A stretch of DNA of 64,000 bases. Source: Trichopria drosophilae (Eukaryota; Arthropoda; Insecta; Hymenoptera; Diapriidae). The translations under genes were made by a program, and so were the position numbers. The stretch spans positions 65,087,501 through 65,151,500 of the forward strand of contig CM059585.1 in NCBI GenBank assembly GCA_030407085.1. Reading direction: 5' to 3'. The notes under the pieces are model-generated. The model did not search any database. It was not told where the DNA came from and worked only from the letters and a program-made list of their open reading frames with translations. Shown here piece after piece: positions 22,861 to 33,915 of the stretch. Positions within the stretch are counted from its first letter, which is position 1. Each line of letters begins with the position of its first letter.

Positions 22861-24655
22861 ATTTACCACCATTAAAAGATTTTTTGACAAATAAATAACA
22901 AATAAATTAATTAATAAATAAACAACATTAACATTTAAATAAAAAGCATTGTATTTCGACCTTTTTATAGGTCTTCTACAGAATAAAAAATTGAGATTTT
23001 AAAAAACAATAATAAGAAATATACCTCTTTGTATGGTTTTTCTTAACCATGAGAAAAAGCATTCATCAAAATGTAATGCTTTTTATTTAGATGTTAATGT
23101 TATTCATTTGTTAATTAATTTATTATGTTCTATACGTTTAAACTGTAATATATGTACAATGTTTAAAAGTATAGGTACTATAGTGACCGTTTTTACAAAA
23201 AAGTACAAAATATTAAACACTGCGGTCAACAAATTTCAACAATTTATATTCATATTTTAATTTAATTATAGATAGTTTGATAAATTTGACGAGATATATG
23301 TACTCATCTGACAGATAGCTGCTTCTGCTGCATAACTTCAAATACTTGAATTAGAACATATAATTTGTATAGGCGTACTATTTATGTTTTGCCGCAGTTC
23401 ATATAATTCATGAACACCGGGAAAAAAATTACGGAGTCTGACTAAAACTTGCACGGTGAGAGTGCGCCTGGGCGCTCTCTCCGACTACAGCTAAAAATCC
23501 TTCGCTGAAAATGCCAAATGCACCTTGGATCTTGGCCATAAAATTATAGCTTTATTTTTCATCGAATCGACCAGAAAAAAATTGCTAAAATAACTGCATT
23601 GAGGCATGAACGCGGCAGTTGCCTCAATTATTACGAGAAGTGCATTTTTTAACTAAAAAAAAGTCAGTTTTGAATACCCGTGAAAAGCTATCACTTTTCG
23701 CGATTGTTTGTCTCGTTCCACACGCATTCTTGGGCAAAGCTTGTTTTCCCACGTGCGGACAACATTCAGCTTCAGTTAAAAAAAAATCACTGCAAGTAGA
23801 TTCAGCATAAAGGCTCCAGTTTGTGGTCAAAATATGGTCGGTTTTCAAATCTGCCATAGTTTCTGCGCCACCGCAGCGGGACGCCACTTCCGAGGTCCGG
23901 AGCACTCTTACGAGTGAATTAATAAATTAAATACAGGCTGAGACCCCCAAAAAAGCGAATTCTAAAGCATCGCCGTTCGCCACCGTTCTTAACCGAATTA
24001 TTGACCCAACCAAATCACTGGAGTCATAAAACCCTGCGACGCGCAAGATGTTAACTTAGGGTGCCAGGTATGCCGAAGCTTACCGAATATATAAACGGCA
24101 AGGCGCTGGTGTGCCCGCTTGGATCAGCCCCTATTCGCAGGCGCAGTCAAAACTAGAGATCAAAACTCTACTATCGAAAATGGCGGTCACGACCAACGAG
24201 GACGGGATATCCGACTTAGACGTTATGTTACGAATTAAAGGTCACGAAATACGGCTTAATTAACACTGAACGGATATCGATACAATACCGGATGCTTTAT
24301 AAAGAAAAATATTGGATTGTCCCGTAGGGGCCGAGAGCCATCGATTAAAAAATCAAATACAAAACTCGCGCGACACCTCCAAAGCGGGCGTCTGTAGCCC
24401 TCACGGGGAGCCAAGTATCAGAAACAACACAATTCCCTGACTGCACTAAATGCCAGTAGCCGAGATTTCAAACTTACAAGCGATGGCGCGGCATTCTAAT
24501 CCCGCTAGGAGAGATCCGCCGCGGTACCGAGGCTTGCACAACTCCTTGAAAGGAGGCTTAAGGATACAAGTTATACGTTCTGAGAATTTTTAACTATAAT
24601 TTAATTACGATGATAACATTTAGACACGGCCAACTACTTAACAATTAATCTATGA
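22861..24655. other. Non-coding sequence with an unexplained GC-richer block
   Basis: 22861-23400 is AT-rich and featureless. From 23430 to 24560 the composition is more balanced, with GC-rich phrases such as GTGAGAGTGCGCCTGGGCGC. A minus-strand open frame at 23624-23905 shows no recognised domain. The block resembles neither its neighbours nor any family I can name; it could be a decayed LTR or an untranslated exon. Confidence 0.35.
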
Positions 24656-25351
24656 CCATGACAATTCAACACAACAATTTTTGTAAAGGCTTGGGATTTG
24701 GCTGTAATTTGGTATAACCGATTCTTGGATATCAAAAAACAAAATCCTGAAGTGTTTCCTAAACATTTTTAAAAATGGCTGACATATTCAATTTCGAATT
24801 TTTTTTTTGTTCAAAATGCGATAACTTGGTTCTACTTAAGCGATTTTAATGTTCTAAGTATTAAGTTGATTGTATTGAAATATTCTTTAATTTGAGAAAT
24901 TAACGAAAAAATATTTTTCTTAAAATTTTTCTCCAAAAATCTTGTGTATCTCATCCTGAAACATTCAGGACATGTAAATCACCCTTCTGGCAAGATTTGG
25001 TAAAAAAATGAAGAAAATTGAAGCCAGCATATTTTAATAAGACGTTTTTAATGTTTTAATTACTGAGTTAAATAGTTAATTAAAAATTTTTTTGACATTA
25101 ATTTCTCAAATGAAAGTATATTTCAATACGAACAACTTAAGACTTTTAACATTAAAATCGCTTAAGTAGAACCAAAGTTATCGCATTTTAAAAAAAAAGT
25201 AAAAAAAAATCGAAATTGAATATGTCAGCCATTTTTTAAAATGTTTAGAAAACACTTGAGGATTTTGTTTTTTGATATCCAAGAATCAGTTATGCTAAAT
25301 TACAGCCAAATCCCAAGCCTTTACAAAAATTGTTGTGTTGAATTAGCATGG
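24656..25351. mobile_element. 696-bp foldback element with arms over 200 bp
   Basis: Ends are CCATGACAATTCAACAC and the complement of CCATGCTAATTCAACAC. The arms share AGGCTTGGGATTTGGCTGTA, GATATCAAAAAACAAAATCC and CTTAAGCGATTTTAATGTT in inverted order. It has no ORF of interest and is of unknown superfamily. Confidence 0.85.
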
Positions 25352-25750
25352 AATGCACCGTCTCGATTCGTTTACTTCGACGACTTTGTTTACAAGAATA
25401 TTACCGTAGCCATAAAAACCATTTATGAATATAATCGAACTACATGATATTCAAAATAAATATTTAAACGAAATAAAAGAATATAATGTTTCCGATAGTA
25501 ATATTTTAAAATCTGTTAACTATACCTCTCATTTATCTAATATTTTTGCAAAAGCATTGTGAAACCTGCATTTAGAATTTGAAATAAAATAGTTAATTTA
25601 TGGTAACTTTATTGGAAGGATTTTCTTTTCCCACGAGAACCTAATTTGCCAAACGATGCATGAAGGAAGAAACAATCATTTAATTATGCTAATCAATAAT
25701 AAACTTGAATAGTCGATCACCTTCGACTGTCTTCCAGGCACTTAAATTAT
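25352..25750. other. AT-rich sequence, possible decayed coding fragment
   Basis: Around 25430-25560 a 43-codon open frame (ending at the TGA near 25560) has coding-like composition but no motif I recognise. Otherwise there are no features. Confidence 0.25.
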
Positions 25751-26029
25751 GCCCTAAGTAATAGTCGAGGATAAATTCGCAATCGAAAAGCCCGGATTTT
25801 TCTGCAACAGTATGCGTTCCGATAGCGCCCCGAAAGATTTTCTTCGCTATGTTTACCTATTGTTTTTGGTTACAAAAGATGTAAAGTATTGTACACATAC
25901 AAATGTAACATAAAACAGTTGGTAAACATAACAAAGAACCTCTTTCTGCGCACTTTCAGAACGCATACTGACGGAGAAAAATTCAGGATATTTCAATCGC
26001 GGATTTTTCCTCGACTATTACTTTGGGCC
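25751..26029. mobile_element. 279-bp MITE
   Basis: The left end GCCCTAAGTAATAGTCGAGG matches the complement of the right end (GGCCCAAAGTAATAGTCGAGG-type). Inner arms AGTATGCGTTC and GAACGCATACT also pair. It is non-coding. Confidence 0.8.
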
Positions 26030-26810
26030 TTAATGTGACTTGTAATACGTGTTTACCAAGAGAGCAGGATAACATAGCCATATGTGTTTACCGATAGAAC
26101 AATCTAATATTCTTTTATATATTACTTATTGGTAATATGTCAAGGAGAAATTGGGAAAACTAAGTGAGGGGAAAGAGACGTTGGTCGTACACCACTGAAG
26201 AACGGCAGACAATGAAATTGGTGGGATTCGGCAATAATCGATATAATTCGGAACCAATCGATGATTGATAAACGACAATTACAGGACACTCGAACTTGAC
26301 TTCGCTTCGCAAACTGTATTCTCGTCGGACCTGCTGCAAACTCCATTAAAATCTAAAAAATATTCTCTACGCGTTGATTTATCATGGATTAATAATTATA
26401 AGAAGTTCGATTTCTAAGGAAAAGAAAATGATTCGTTGAAGTTCGGACGCTCCTATGGACTGGGATCCCAATTTTTTGCAACGTGGAATGGAGACCGGCA
26501 CCGTAGAGAAAATAAAGCTTGGGTGCGTCAGCTTGCCATGCGGCCAACTGGAATTCTTTCACGGCACCATATTTCTTTTAATTTTGGATAAAACGATCAG
26601 AAGAGTCAATTTCATCACGAACGAGAATATAAAACTTCGAGCTGAAACAAGCAATCATTTGTGATAATAATAAATTCAGATAAGTGGTGTCTGTTTCTCC
26701 CTCCCGCGTTCGGTTATTAGTAGATTATTGTAATTATTATTATTTTAATTTTGTTATTTTGTTCACACGCGGATGCCTGCTCAATTATTTTGACGAGAAT
26801 TCCTATTGTT
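26030..26810. other. Unassigned sequence left of Gypsy B
   Basis: Two short open frames, 26140-26346 minus and 26455-26664 plus, have no recognisable domain. The second ends shortly before a T-rich run and could be a host exon, but no splice-site evidence is strong. Confidence 0.25.
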
Positions 26811-27124
26811 GTAACCGCCATTAGATGACGGAATTGTTTTCCGGATTTCGGGGAGTAACCTCTCAACTGGCCACGTGGTCACGTAATATGGATGGCGTAA
26901 TGTTATTTTGTTTTTGATTTTGCAAAGAATGATTGAGTGACTAAATGATATTTTTTGTAAATGGTGTACTACTAGACAAAATAAATGTGAACACCTACGT
27001 TTTCATAACTGTTAGTGAACTCTGAACATAACCATCCCATCCTATATTGTTACTTTAAATTATTATTTTTACCCTGAGGAATATCTATATTAATTGTATT
27101 TGGATTATAGAATGAAATATTACA

Positions 27125-28192
27125 ATGGCGACCACCCACTGGGCTCAACTTGGAAATTATTTCCATATTATATTAGATGAATTTGACATGGTTCAGATAG
27201 TAAAACGGTCTCGTAGAGTAGCCACTCAAAAATTGTCTAATTTAAATTTTAATCGCAGAAAAGATAAATTGTCTAAAATGGTGAGCGAGCGAGAAAATTC
27301 GACGCAAAATGTGCGAATAGAAGCAGTGCAACAGAATGCAGTTACCCATCAAGCTGAAATTGACAAATTGAAGTCTTAAATTGCTGAGCAGCAAAAAAGG
27401 TTGGACGAAGCAAATGAATCGGGTCGGCGCCGTTTAGGAGATTCGGCTGACGTTGGTGTAGGTCAAGTATTATTTTAGTAATTGAATTAAAAATACGGAA
27501 ATTTCAAAGTGACCTTACGCGATATCCGAAAGAATTTATAGAACAATTTAAAAAATGTTTCCGTATTAAGAATATTAAAAAAGAAAATCAAATGATAATT
27601 GTTGAACCAGCGCTAGAAGGAAATGATGCAATGTGGCTAGAGGAAAAAAAATATTAATAATTTTGAAATGTTTGAAGTGCAATTTCTTTTGGAGTTTTAT
27701 TCCGCGGATATAAGGATTAATGCAAAACAAAAGTGGATGGATGAGAAATTTAAGGATGAGGGGGCTGCAAAATTATTTTTATCGACAATGAAAAGAAGCG
27801 GATTATTTTGTGCCGTTATTATCAGAATTTGAATGCAACTATTTAATTATTCAACAATCTCCCTTTGCAATTAAGGAGTCGTTAGCTGCGATTTCGTTTG
27901 ACGATACTAATATGATTAGTTTAACATTGTCCCATCTTGATGCGAATCGTACGGAAAAAGATCACGAAAGGGAAAAAAGCGTAAATCATCAAAATTCGTA
28001 TCATTCGCAATCGAATACTCGAGTTTGAAACATGCAAACACGTAATAATTATACATCGAGATATTTTTATCAAAACCGTCTATACAGTCGAAATCAAAAG
28101 ACAAGGTATGATAAAGTTTGAAATTGATGGCATATATGTAGTGAATTAATTTTTTTAGTAATTCCTAATGTATCTACTGAAGTAATATTATG
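27125..28192 (+). pseudogene. Gypsy B gag and protease remnants
   Basis: A coiled-coil-like stretch (residues with repeated Q and E, about 27290-27420) precedes a capsid-like segment read in several frames: YFNEQFK-type sequence near 27540, EMFEVQFLLEFYSADIR at 27665 and KWMDEKFKDEGAAKLF at 27735. A charged, asparagine-rich tail ends at 28028. Further on, FEIDGIYVVN and FFLVIPNVSTEVIL (28115-28190) match the flap and C-terminal strand of a retroviral-type protease. Stops and frameshifts are frequent. It ends abruptly at the BEL LTR border at 28193. Confidence 0.65.
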
Positions 28193-28239
28193 TACCGACG
28201 GGGTGCAATGAAGCGAAGGGAAACTTGATCTCGCTAACA
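28193..28239 (-). repeat. BEL 3' LTR, truncated to 47 bp
   Basis: The segment matches the first 45 or so bases of the 5' LTR at 35557-35605, then stops at TACCGACGG, where Gypsy B sequence resumes. The remaining few hundred bases of the LTR are absent. Confidence 0.75.
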
Positions 28240-28319
28240 TCCTGCCCGCCTTGATTCCCCGCGAATCAACAAAACGTTTACAGGAACAATAGATACAGTC
28301 ACTTAACCTTTCTCGTGCC

Positions 28320-28670
28320 TAGCGTGTCACAATTGATCATCATTCATCGCAAGGAGCGCGAGTTTGCGAACGCCTCGCGAGAATTGACCTTTGGCACTTT
28401 GAATGTATCATACTCGAACGCGTCCTTCTTGATCAGGATGAACGGCGATTACCCTACTCATCGACCATCAGGTTGGGGACCGGCTGGGGTTATGAATGAG
28501 GACGTCGTCGTCTACCGCAAAGTCCGGCTGCTCTTCGCGCCATTTGCGTCGTCTCTGAAGAGTGTGGAGATAACACAGCTGCCACAGGCGCCAGAAATGC
28601 TCCGTCATACCCTGAACCAATTACCACATTTTCCGTCGGCCATGCAAGTTGGAAGATCTAGGCTCCGGGG
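28320..28670 (-). pseudogene. BEL integrase C-terminal end
   Basis: On the minus strand HFWRLWQLCYLHTLQRRRKW, then VDDDVLIHNPSRSP and VHPDQEGRVRV match the C-terminal region of BEL/Pao integrases (usual HFW..W..EYL..LQ.R.KW and HPG.DG..RVV). It is joined in frame to the GHFLVGTSLLA block right of the SINE once the SINE is removed. A stop after NPSRSPT and frame changes make it non-functional. Confidence 0.85.
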
Positions 28671-28684
28671 TGCGAGAAGGGAGG

Positions 28685-29110
28685 ATAAGGATAAAAAAAG
28701 GATAAAGGATTTGGAATTTTCCCCCGCTTTAATGACTTTGATGCCTATTCGCGGGTCGGCTCTCGGGTGGAGAGGTATAGGATGGACAACACACAGGCAT
28801 GATACATGACGGAACAGGACAACACAACACCCACCCAGAGCCAGTCACCCCACCCCAATGCCGGTATCGCCATTAACCTATTCGGCGGTCTATGCCGGGG
28901 CAAGTGCGATGGACGGTACCGGCAAACTGCCGAGGGAGGTCGACAGCGGTCCCGAATTCGTACCTTCGCCGAGCAATGTTTACTTCGTCGATTTTCCAAA
29001 CAAATGGAAAACAAACAGAAGAACATTCCTCGACGGGGATTCGAACTCGAGACTTGGAGAACGTTCAGATTACGAGGCGAGCACACTAACCACTTAACCA
29101 TCACGTTCTC
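28685..29110 (-). mobile_element. tRNA-derived SINE, copy 1
   Basis: The 5' end on the minus strand carries a tRNA-like head (29031-29110) with an A-box-like TGGTTAAGTGGTTAG and a B-box GAGTTCGAATCCC. The body is anonymous and the 3' tail is TATCC/T-rich. It is flanked by a perfect 14-bp target duplication TGCGAGAAGGGAGG (28671-28684 and 29111-29124). Removing one copy restores the BEL integrase frame. It would be transcribed by RNA polymerase III and mobilised by a LINE in trans. The second copy is at 43760-44231. Confidence 0.93.
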
Positions 29111-29124
29111 TGCGAGAAGGGAGG

Positions 29125-29385
29125 TTCCTACCAGGAAGTGACCCAGTGTTAGGTAACGGAGGACGTCGTCGTCGCGCGATACGCTCACGATCGGTCGGGA
29201 GTTTAGACAGGCCTCGACCTCAGAGTGAGGAACTTAAGAACGCTGAGTGTCTGAGTCCCGATAACACGCTTCAAGTGGTGTTTGGCTGTTTTAACACCAC
29301 TCTCCCACATGCCTCCAATGTGAGTGGTCGATCCAATGATGAATTGCCAGGATATCTCTCTTTCGGTCTGAAACGTGCAGGTTAG
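29125..29385 (-). pseudogene. BEL integrase catalytic-core remainder
   Basis: The minus strand reads ISWQFIIGSTTHIGGMWESG and then KTAKHHLKRVIG, matching the BEL/Pao core around the third catalytic residue (usual W.FIPP.SPHFGG.WE). The sequence continues to GHFLVGTSLLA at the SINE border. Frameshifts are present. The right border at about 29385 is the 3' LTR end of Gypsy A. Confidence 0.85.
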
Positions 29386-29881
29386 GTAAATAAGTGGACT
29401 CGAGAGACAGATGGATATAGAGAAATGTAGTTTTATTTTGCTTCGTCCTTTCTATCGCCTTGGGCGTACAGATTTGCCTAAATTATTTGTGGCTTCAATT
29501 TGCGCTTGAATCGCTCCACCTGTAAGGAGAAAAAGCGGTTATAATTGATACGGAGGGAACCTGCCTACCCGTACTTGACAGGGACACTCGGCGCGCTGGC
29601 CTGGGTGCCGCTGCAAGTGTATGCTAAATGCACTTCAACTCGACCCGCCCACGGATACTTACGTAGCCGGGGAATCGGAGCGCGTGCTCGAGTCGATCGA
29701 CAGACCGTGTAGACTGTCTGGCGACGACTGTCCCCTACCTCGGGAATTTCCCCCAAATTTATAGCCCGGAGAATCATACATGCACGCGACACTCACTTTC
29801 TCTCCCACTCGCACACCCCTCTCGGTCTCACTCGCTCGTGTTATTATTTACCTTCGGGTCTATGCAAACCGGCCCGTTACA
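29386..29881 (-). repeat. Gypsy A 3' LTR
   Basis: It begins TGTAACGGGCCGG on the minus strand just after a polypurine tract of about 15 G residues (29883-29898), the primer for plus-strand synthesis. An AATAAA polyadenylation-type signal lies near 29435. The same TGTAACG start is found at the truncated 5' end. Confidence 0.75.
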
Positions 29882-30014
29882 TAGCCCCCCCCCCCCAGGA
29901 AGTTAGCTACGGAGAACTAATCTTCCGATTCCGCTTTGTCTTTTCGAGAGGACGGGTTTCTCTTAACGGAAAATAACACCCGGTTGTAAAAAATAGTATT
30001 CTTTTTCTTTTATT

Positions 30015-30689
30015 CTAATATGAGATGAGGGTTTGCACCCAATCCGGTTCCGCCCCCGCGTAGTCGTCGATCCATAAGATGTCTTCTGTGAAGAGTTCAA
30101 TCTCATTTACCTCCGAACTCCGCGCCATCTCCTGCCGTCGTCGCTCTGCCTCGATCTCCTGCCGGATTTCCTTATCGAGCACCTCGTACTCCGGCTCCCA
30201 ATTCTTCTCCATTTCTGATTTTAAGATGCGGTCCATGCCCTCGTATAGAAGGTCCCACCGTAGATCTTCGAGATCGGGATCTATTTCCTCTTCCCTTCGC
30301 CGCGTCTCTAATTCCTCTAGCTCCTTTCTCCTCAGAGCAATTTGCCGAGTCACCTCCTCGAACGCCCGACCGAGATCGGCATACTTCGCCTGGTCTTTTG
30401 GCAGCATCCCCGGTGGAAATTGGCACGCTTGGTCCATGGTCCTCTGTTTCTTTGTCTGGAACCCTTTGCCGACCCCGCGGTTTTTTCGTTTGCCTTCCCG
30501 GAACCGAGCTCCATTTCCAAGCAGGGTGGGGTTGTGATGTTGGTCCCACATAACTCGGCACACCCGACACTCGCACTTCACCTCGTGACGCACCGTCTGG
30601 GTGGCCACGTGTCGCACGTTGTGGAAAACACTCGTATTGGTTCCGATCTCCGGCATGGTTTCGAAATTACTTGTTGATTTTGGGGTCAA
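30015..30689 (-). CDS. Gypsy A third ORF, unknown function
   Basis: This 224-codon ORF lies between the integrase tail and the polypurine tract of Gypsy A, where an envelope gene sits in some Gypsy elements, but it has no signal peptide or membrane segment. An N-terminal CECRVCR followed by WDQHH (residues 38-52) could bind metal. Residues about 85-165 are strongly charged, rich in E, R and K, and predicted by eye to form a coiled coil. The C-terminal part is acidic with FTEDILWIDDYAG. It starts about 100 bp after the end of pol. It is open while gag and pol of the same copy are damaged. Function unknown; a nucleic-acid or RNP-binding accessory is conceivable only. Confidence 0.6.
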   Translation of the reverse strand: MTPKSTSNFETMPEIGTNTSVFHNVRHVATQTVRHEVKCECRVCRVMWDQHHNPTLLGNGARFREGKRKNRGVGKGFQTKKQRTMDQACQFPPGMLPKDQAKYADLGRAFEEVTRQIALRRKELEELETRRREEEIDPDLEDLRWDLLYEGMDRILKSEMEKNWEPEYEVLDKEIRQEIEAERRRQEMARSSEVNEIELFTEDILWIDDYAGAEPDWVQTLISY

Positions 30690-30789
30690 TGCCGTCTATT
30701 TAAAGGCTCGCTTGTGTTTACCCCGATCGTGTTTATTTAGAATTTCGCTTCGATCCCGGGAACTTCCCCTTGTCCCCTGATCTATCTCC

Positions 30790-31223
30790 GGTTTGTTATT
30801 GAGTATTTCGGGATATGTACGCTTTCAGAAGTTGCACGTGGAACATGCCTCGTTCTATGCCGCTATCATTTTCGAGAATATATGTGGTTTCATTTATTAC
30901 CTTTTTTATCTTAAAAGGTCCTTCGTACAGTGCGAAGAATTTCCCTATCTATCTATCCATCGCATTCGAGACATTCAAAGCTTTAAGCAGCACAGTGTCT
31001 CCGACCTTAAAAAAGGTATATCTCCCTTTGTTATTGTTTTTCTCTGTCTCTCTCATTTTCGCATGTCGTATAATGTTTTTCTTGGCGAGCAGGAGTTTAT
31101 ATTCGTAACTCGGTTCCTTTTTCTCGCGTGACTTTGGAATCCATTTTTCCCAGATTCTCGTGGGTTTTTTATCGAGATGTAATTCTATTGGTGTGAATTC
31201 TGTTGCCTCGTGATACGTCTCAT
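30790..31223 (-). pseudogene. Gypsy A integrase C-terminal tail
   Basis: After a frameshift relative to the upstream integrase, the minus strand reads EFTPIELHLDKKP, RIWEKW, a basic stretch, then YTFFKVGDTVLLKAL and LYEGPFKIKKVINETTY, the GPY/F module typical of Gypsy integrases, ending MFHVQLLKAYISRN. One in-frame stop (in the NAMDR-stop-IGKFF region) is visible. Confidence 0.8.
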
Positions 31224-32468
31224 TTATACATCGTTGAATGACGTAGACCCAGATCCGGAGTGTTTATCACCCACGAATGTTCTGAAAAATCGACCCAACT
31301 CTCGGTTTACCCATTCGACGATGTTCCCTTGTGGATGCCGAATGGATGAAAAAATCCCTTGAATTTTTTCTTCTTTTAGTTTTTTCAGCCATTTCTCCGA
31401 GGTGAATTGCGTTCCGTGGTCGAACTGAATTCTCTCTGGCTTCCCATATTTCGAGATGTAATCTCCGAAGATTTTCTTGATGACTGTAGTGGTGTTCGCC
31501 TTTTTTATCGGGTACAGTACCACGAATTTACTGAACGCATCTATCGTGACTAAGATGTAGTTTGCTCCCTCTCTGGATGTTGGGAGTGGTCCATAGAAGT
31601 CGATTGAGAGTATATCACCTGGTTTTTCCGGTATTATCGATTTGATCGGACCTTGGGGATATCGATTCGGAACTTTGTTCCGTTGGCACGAGTCGCATGT
31701 CTTTACAATGTCCCGAATTATTGCGCGGAACTTGTTAAAAGTGAAGGCTTCTTCCATTAATTTGGACAGCTTTCTTGTTCCTATGTGCCCGTATCCGGCG
31801 TGAAGACTCTCACCCAATCTCCTGCCTACAATCTGTGGTAAGAGTGTTTTCCAGTTTCCGTTTTTCCCCTTGGTTAGAAGGATGTCATTTTCTACCCTGA
31901 AAAATTCGCGGCGATCCGGATTGTCTATCAGCTTCCGTTTTTTTCTTATATGCGGGTCTTCCTTTTGCATCCCTCCCAGATTCTTCAGCTGGGAGACCGT
32001 TTCTTTATCGAGTTGTGGCAAATGTACTTTCGCTATCATGATTTCGTCCGTGCTCTCTCGCGAGCCACCGTCGCCGTTTCGGCTCAAATAGTCGGCAACC
32101 CTATTTTGAGATCCTTTAATGAATTGAGGCTCAATATCGTAGTCTTGGATGCTGAGCGCCCATCTGGTTATCCTCGAGTTGAGGAACTGGCAGCTTTTCA
32201 GAAAAGTCAACGCCTTGTGATCGGTTTTTAAGATGATCTTTTCCCCTAACACGAAAGTTCGCAGCTTCTTGAGAGACGCCACTATTGCCAACAGTTCTTT
32301 TTCGGTCGTATGATACGTTAATTCCGCTCCTTTCAACGTCCTGCTGTAGTAAGTTACTATTTCTTCTTCTCCCAGTTCGTTTAATTGAGACAATACTGCC
32401 CCGACGGCATGGCATATGCACGGGATCTTCGAATATAGATTCGATTCCAATCTGTCGGTCCTTATCAC
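31224..32468 (-). pseudogene. Gypsy A RNase H and integrase
   Basis: A 414-codon frame begins in RNase H (AVGAVLSQLNELGEEEIVTY, then LTYHTTEKELLAIVASLKKL and KTDHKALTFL). It continues through an HHCC zinc finger (HAGYGHIGTRKL with CDSCQRNK) into the catalytic core: SIDFYGPLP, FDHGTQFTSE and HPQGNIVEWVNRE. The usual HPQGNPVER reading is changed to NIVEW, although the catalytic glutamate position is kept. It ends by frameshift at 31224. RNase H is preceded by a gag fragment, so protease and RT are deleted. Confidence 0.88.
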
Positions 32469-33110
32469 GGTTTTTCCAGATCTCCTCCTCGAGTTTACTC
32501 CCTTCTCGATCTTCCGAGCTTTTTAGTTCGTCCGATGTAAAAAGCTCCTCTTCCTCTTGTTTCCCTTCGTTTAACCCCATGGTATTGACATTGTACCTCC
32601 GCGACATCGCTCTTTGCGGCCCCGCCGGTTGCTGCCGCCATCCTGGGAGTTGTCTTTCTCCCCTCCCTGGATCACCTTCGTATTTCCTGTGACTACTTGG
32701 GTTTTCGTATGGCATTGTTTTTCGCCATCCCTCTCTTTTCTCTTCCATTGGGATTCTTCTTTGATCCTGGTGGATCATTCCCATTCTCTCCCCCTTATTT
32801 TCGTACATCCCTCGACTCGCATTTGAGGGCCCTATTTCGTCGTATGTTTGTAGTATATCCAATAAATCGTCGTAGTGGCGAATATCCCGGTTAATGATCG
32901 CATTTCTTATTTCTTGTTCGAAATGTCGAGCTATCATGGTGATTAGTTCCTTGTTTGACAGTGACATATTCGCATCTTTAATTTGGTTGCATAAATCAAT
33001 GGCGTATTCTACGCGGCTTGTGTTTCGCTGAGGTTGATAATACCCGAACTCAATTTGTCGTTTGAGTTGGTACTGGGATTCTGCATTCCAGTATCTCTTC
33101 CTGAATGAAC
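32469..33110 (-). pseudogene. Gypsy A gag C-terminal part
   Basis: The capsid C-terminal domain is recognisable: FRKRYWNAESQYQLKRQIEF, then YAIDLCNQIKDANMSLSNKE and HFEQEIRNAIINRDIRHYDD. A charged linker rich in R, G and E follows (residues about 60-180 of the 278-residue frame from 32967). The N-terminal half of gag and the leader are missing because the 5' LTR is cut seven bases in. The frame at 32131-32480 runs on out of phase with RNase H. Confidence 0.8.
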
Positions 33111-33116
33111 GTTACA

Positions 33117-33915
33117 GGTCATATACCTGTCAATGGTGGGATCGCGGAGAGAGGCACTAAATTTGCATCTCAACTCTCGACTTGTACCATAGAAATTTAT
33201 GCCGTTATCGCTGTGGACAATGTTTGGTGTCGCTCGACGGGTTATGAAGCGATCAAAGCGCTTTGGAAGGTCGGAGTAGTACAATCATCCACCATCTCCA
33301 GATGTACAGCGCGAGTGCTGAAACACACAAATAGTGCCAAGTAGCACTTGCGCGTGATCTGACCTCGGCTAACGAAGGATGTCAACGAAAATGGTCCCGC
33401 GTGGTCATTGCCCGTTTTTGTGAATGGCAGAGATGGCCGTACCGGCGCTAATTTTTTGAGCACCGCGTTTAGCGCGTTGTATAGCACATTTTTGTGGACG
33501 ATTGGTCGCAACAATACCTGCGCACGAATCACCCAAAACCGCTCTTGGAGCTCGCGCGACATCAGCGAAGTACCTCCATGGAGGGTACGTAAATGAACGT
33601 CGCGTAAAAGGAGGGTTAGTAATCTGTGTTTACCGAGAATGGTCGGGTTCGCGAATTCTTCCATGACTAGAGCGTTTTTATTCTGCCGCCCACCCTGATA
33701 AGTCCATCTCGGTCGAGATAGGTATCTAGCGCATGAAGACCGCTGGACCTTGACAGTTTTGCGTGATCTCGCAATCGAGAGAGATCTGAGGAGAAACACT
33801 CTTCCTGAATCTTGCAAAGCCAAAAGAGCTCGGCTCGTTATTGCCAGGATGAATATCGGCTGCAGATTTCTCAGGACTCACGGACCTGAGTCGTTAGCAC
33901 GGACGCGCTTCCCCT
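33117..33915 (-). pseudogene. BEL integrase N-terminal part
   Basis: The minus strand shows HLRTLHGGTSLMSRELQERFW, the histidine half of the BEL zinc finger, but the usual C..C partner is replaced by KNVLYNAL. Catalytic-core pieces follow: NDHAGPFSL (first Asp), CFSTRAVHLEMV, and after a frameshift IVHSDNGINFYGTSREL (second Asp). The sequence stops at the Gypsy A insertion at 33116. Confidence 0.85.

Larger units (their letters stand above)
29386..33116 (-). mobile_element. Gypsy LTR retrotransposon A (minus strand), nested in BEL
   Basis: Only the first seven bases of its 5' LTR (TGTAACG, 33116-33110) remain before gag sequence. The 3' LTR spans 29881-29386. Flanks GGTCA (33117-33121) and GGTTA (about 29380-29384) look like a 5-bp target duplication with one change. 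Removing the element makes the BEL integrase continue in frame. Order within: gag end, RNase H, integrase, integrase tail, ORF3, polypurine tract, LTR. Protease and RT are deleted. Confidence 0.85.

Noticed and set aside
29031..29110. Functional tRNA gene
   Set aside because: Only A-box-like and B-box sequences are present, the cloverleaf is poor, and the unit is the head of a SINE with target duplications.
28315..29188. Several long overlapping frames around the SINE and BEL integrase
   Set aside because: They cross the SINE borders and are out of frame with the BEL integrase motifs; only the minus-strand integrase readings are supported.
30079..30537. 152-residue serine/arginine-rich plus-strand frame
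   Set aside because: It is the antisense shadow of the Gypsy A third ORF; the S/R richness comes from complementing E/R codons.
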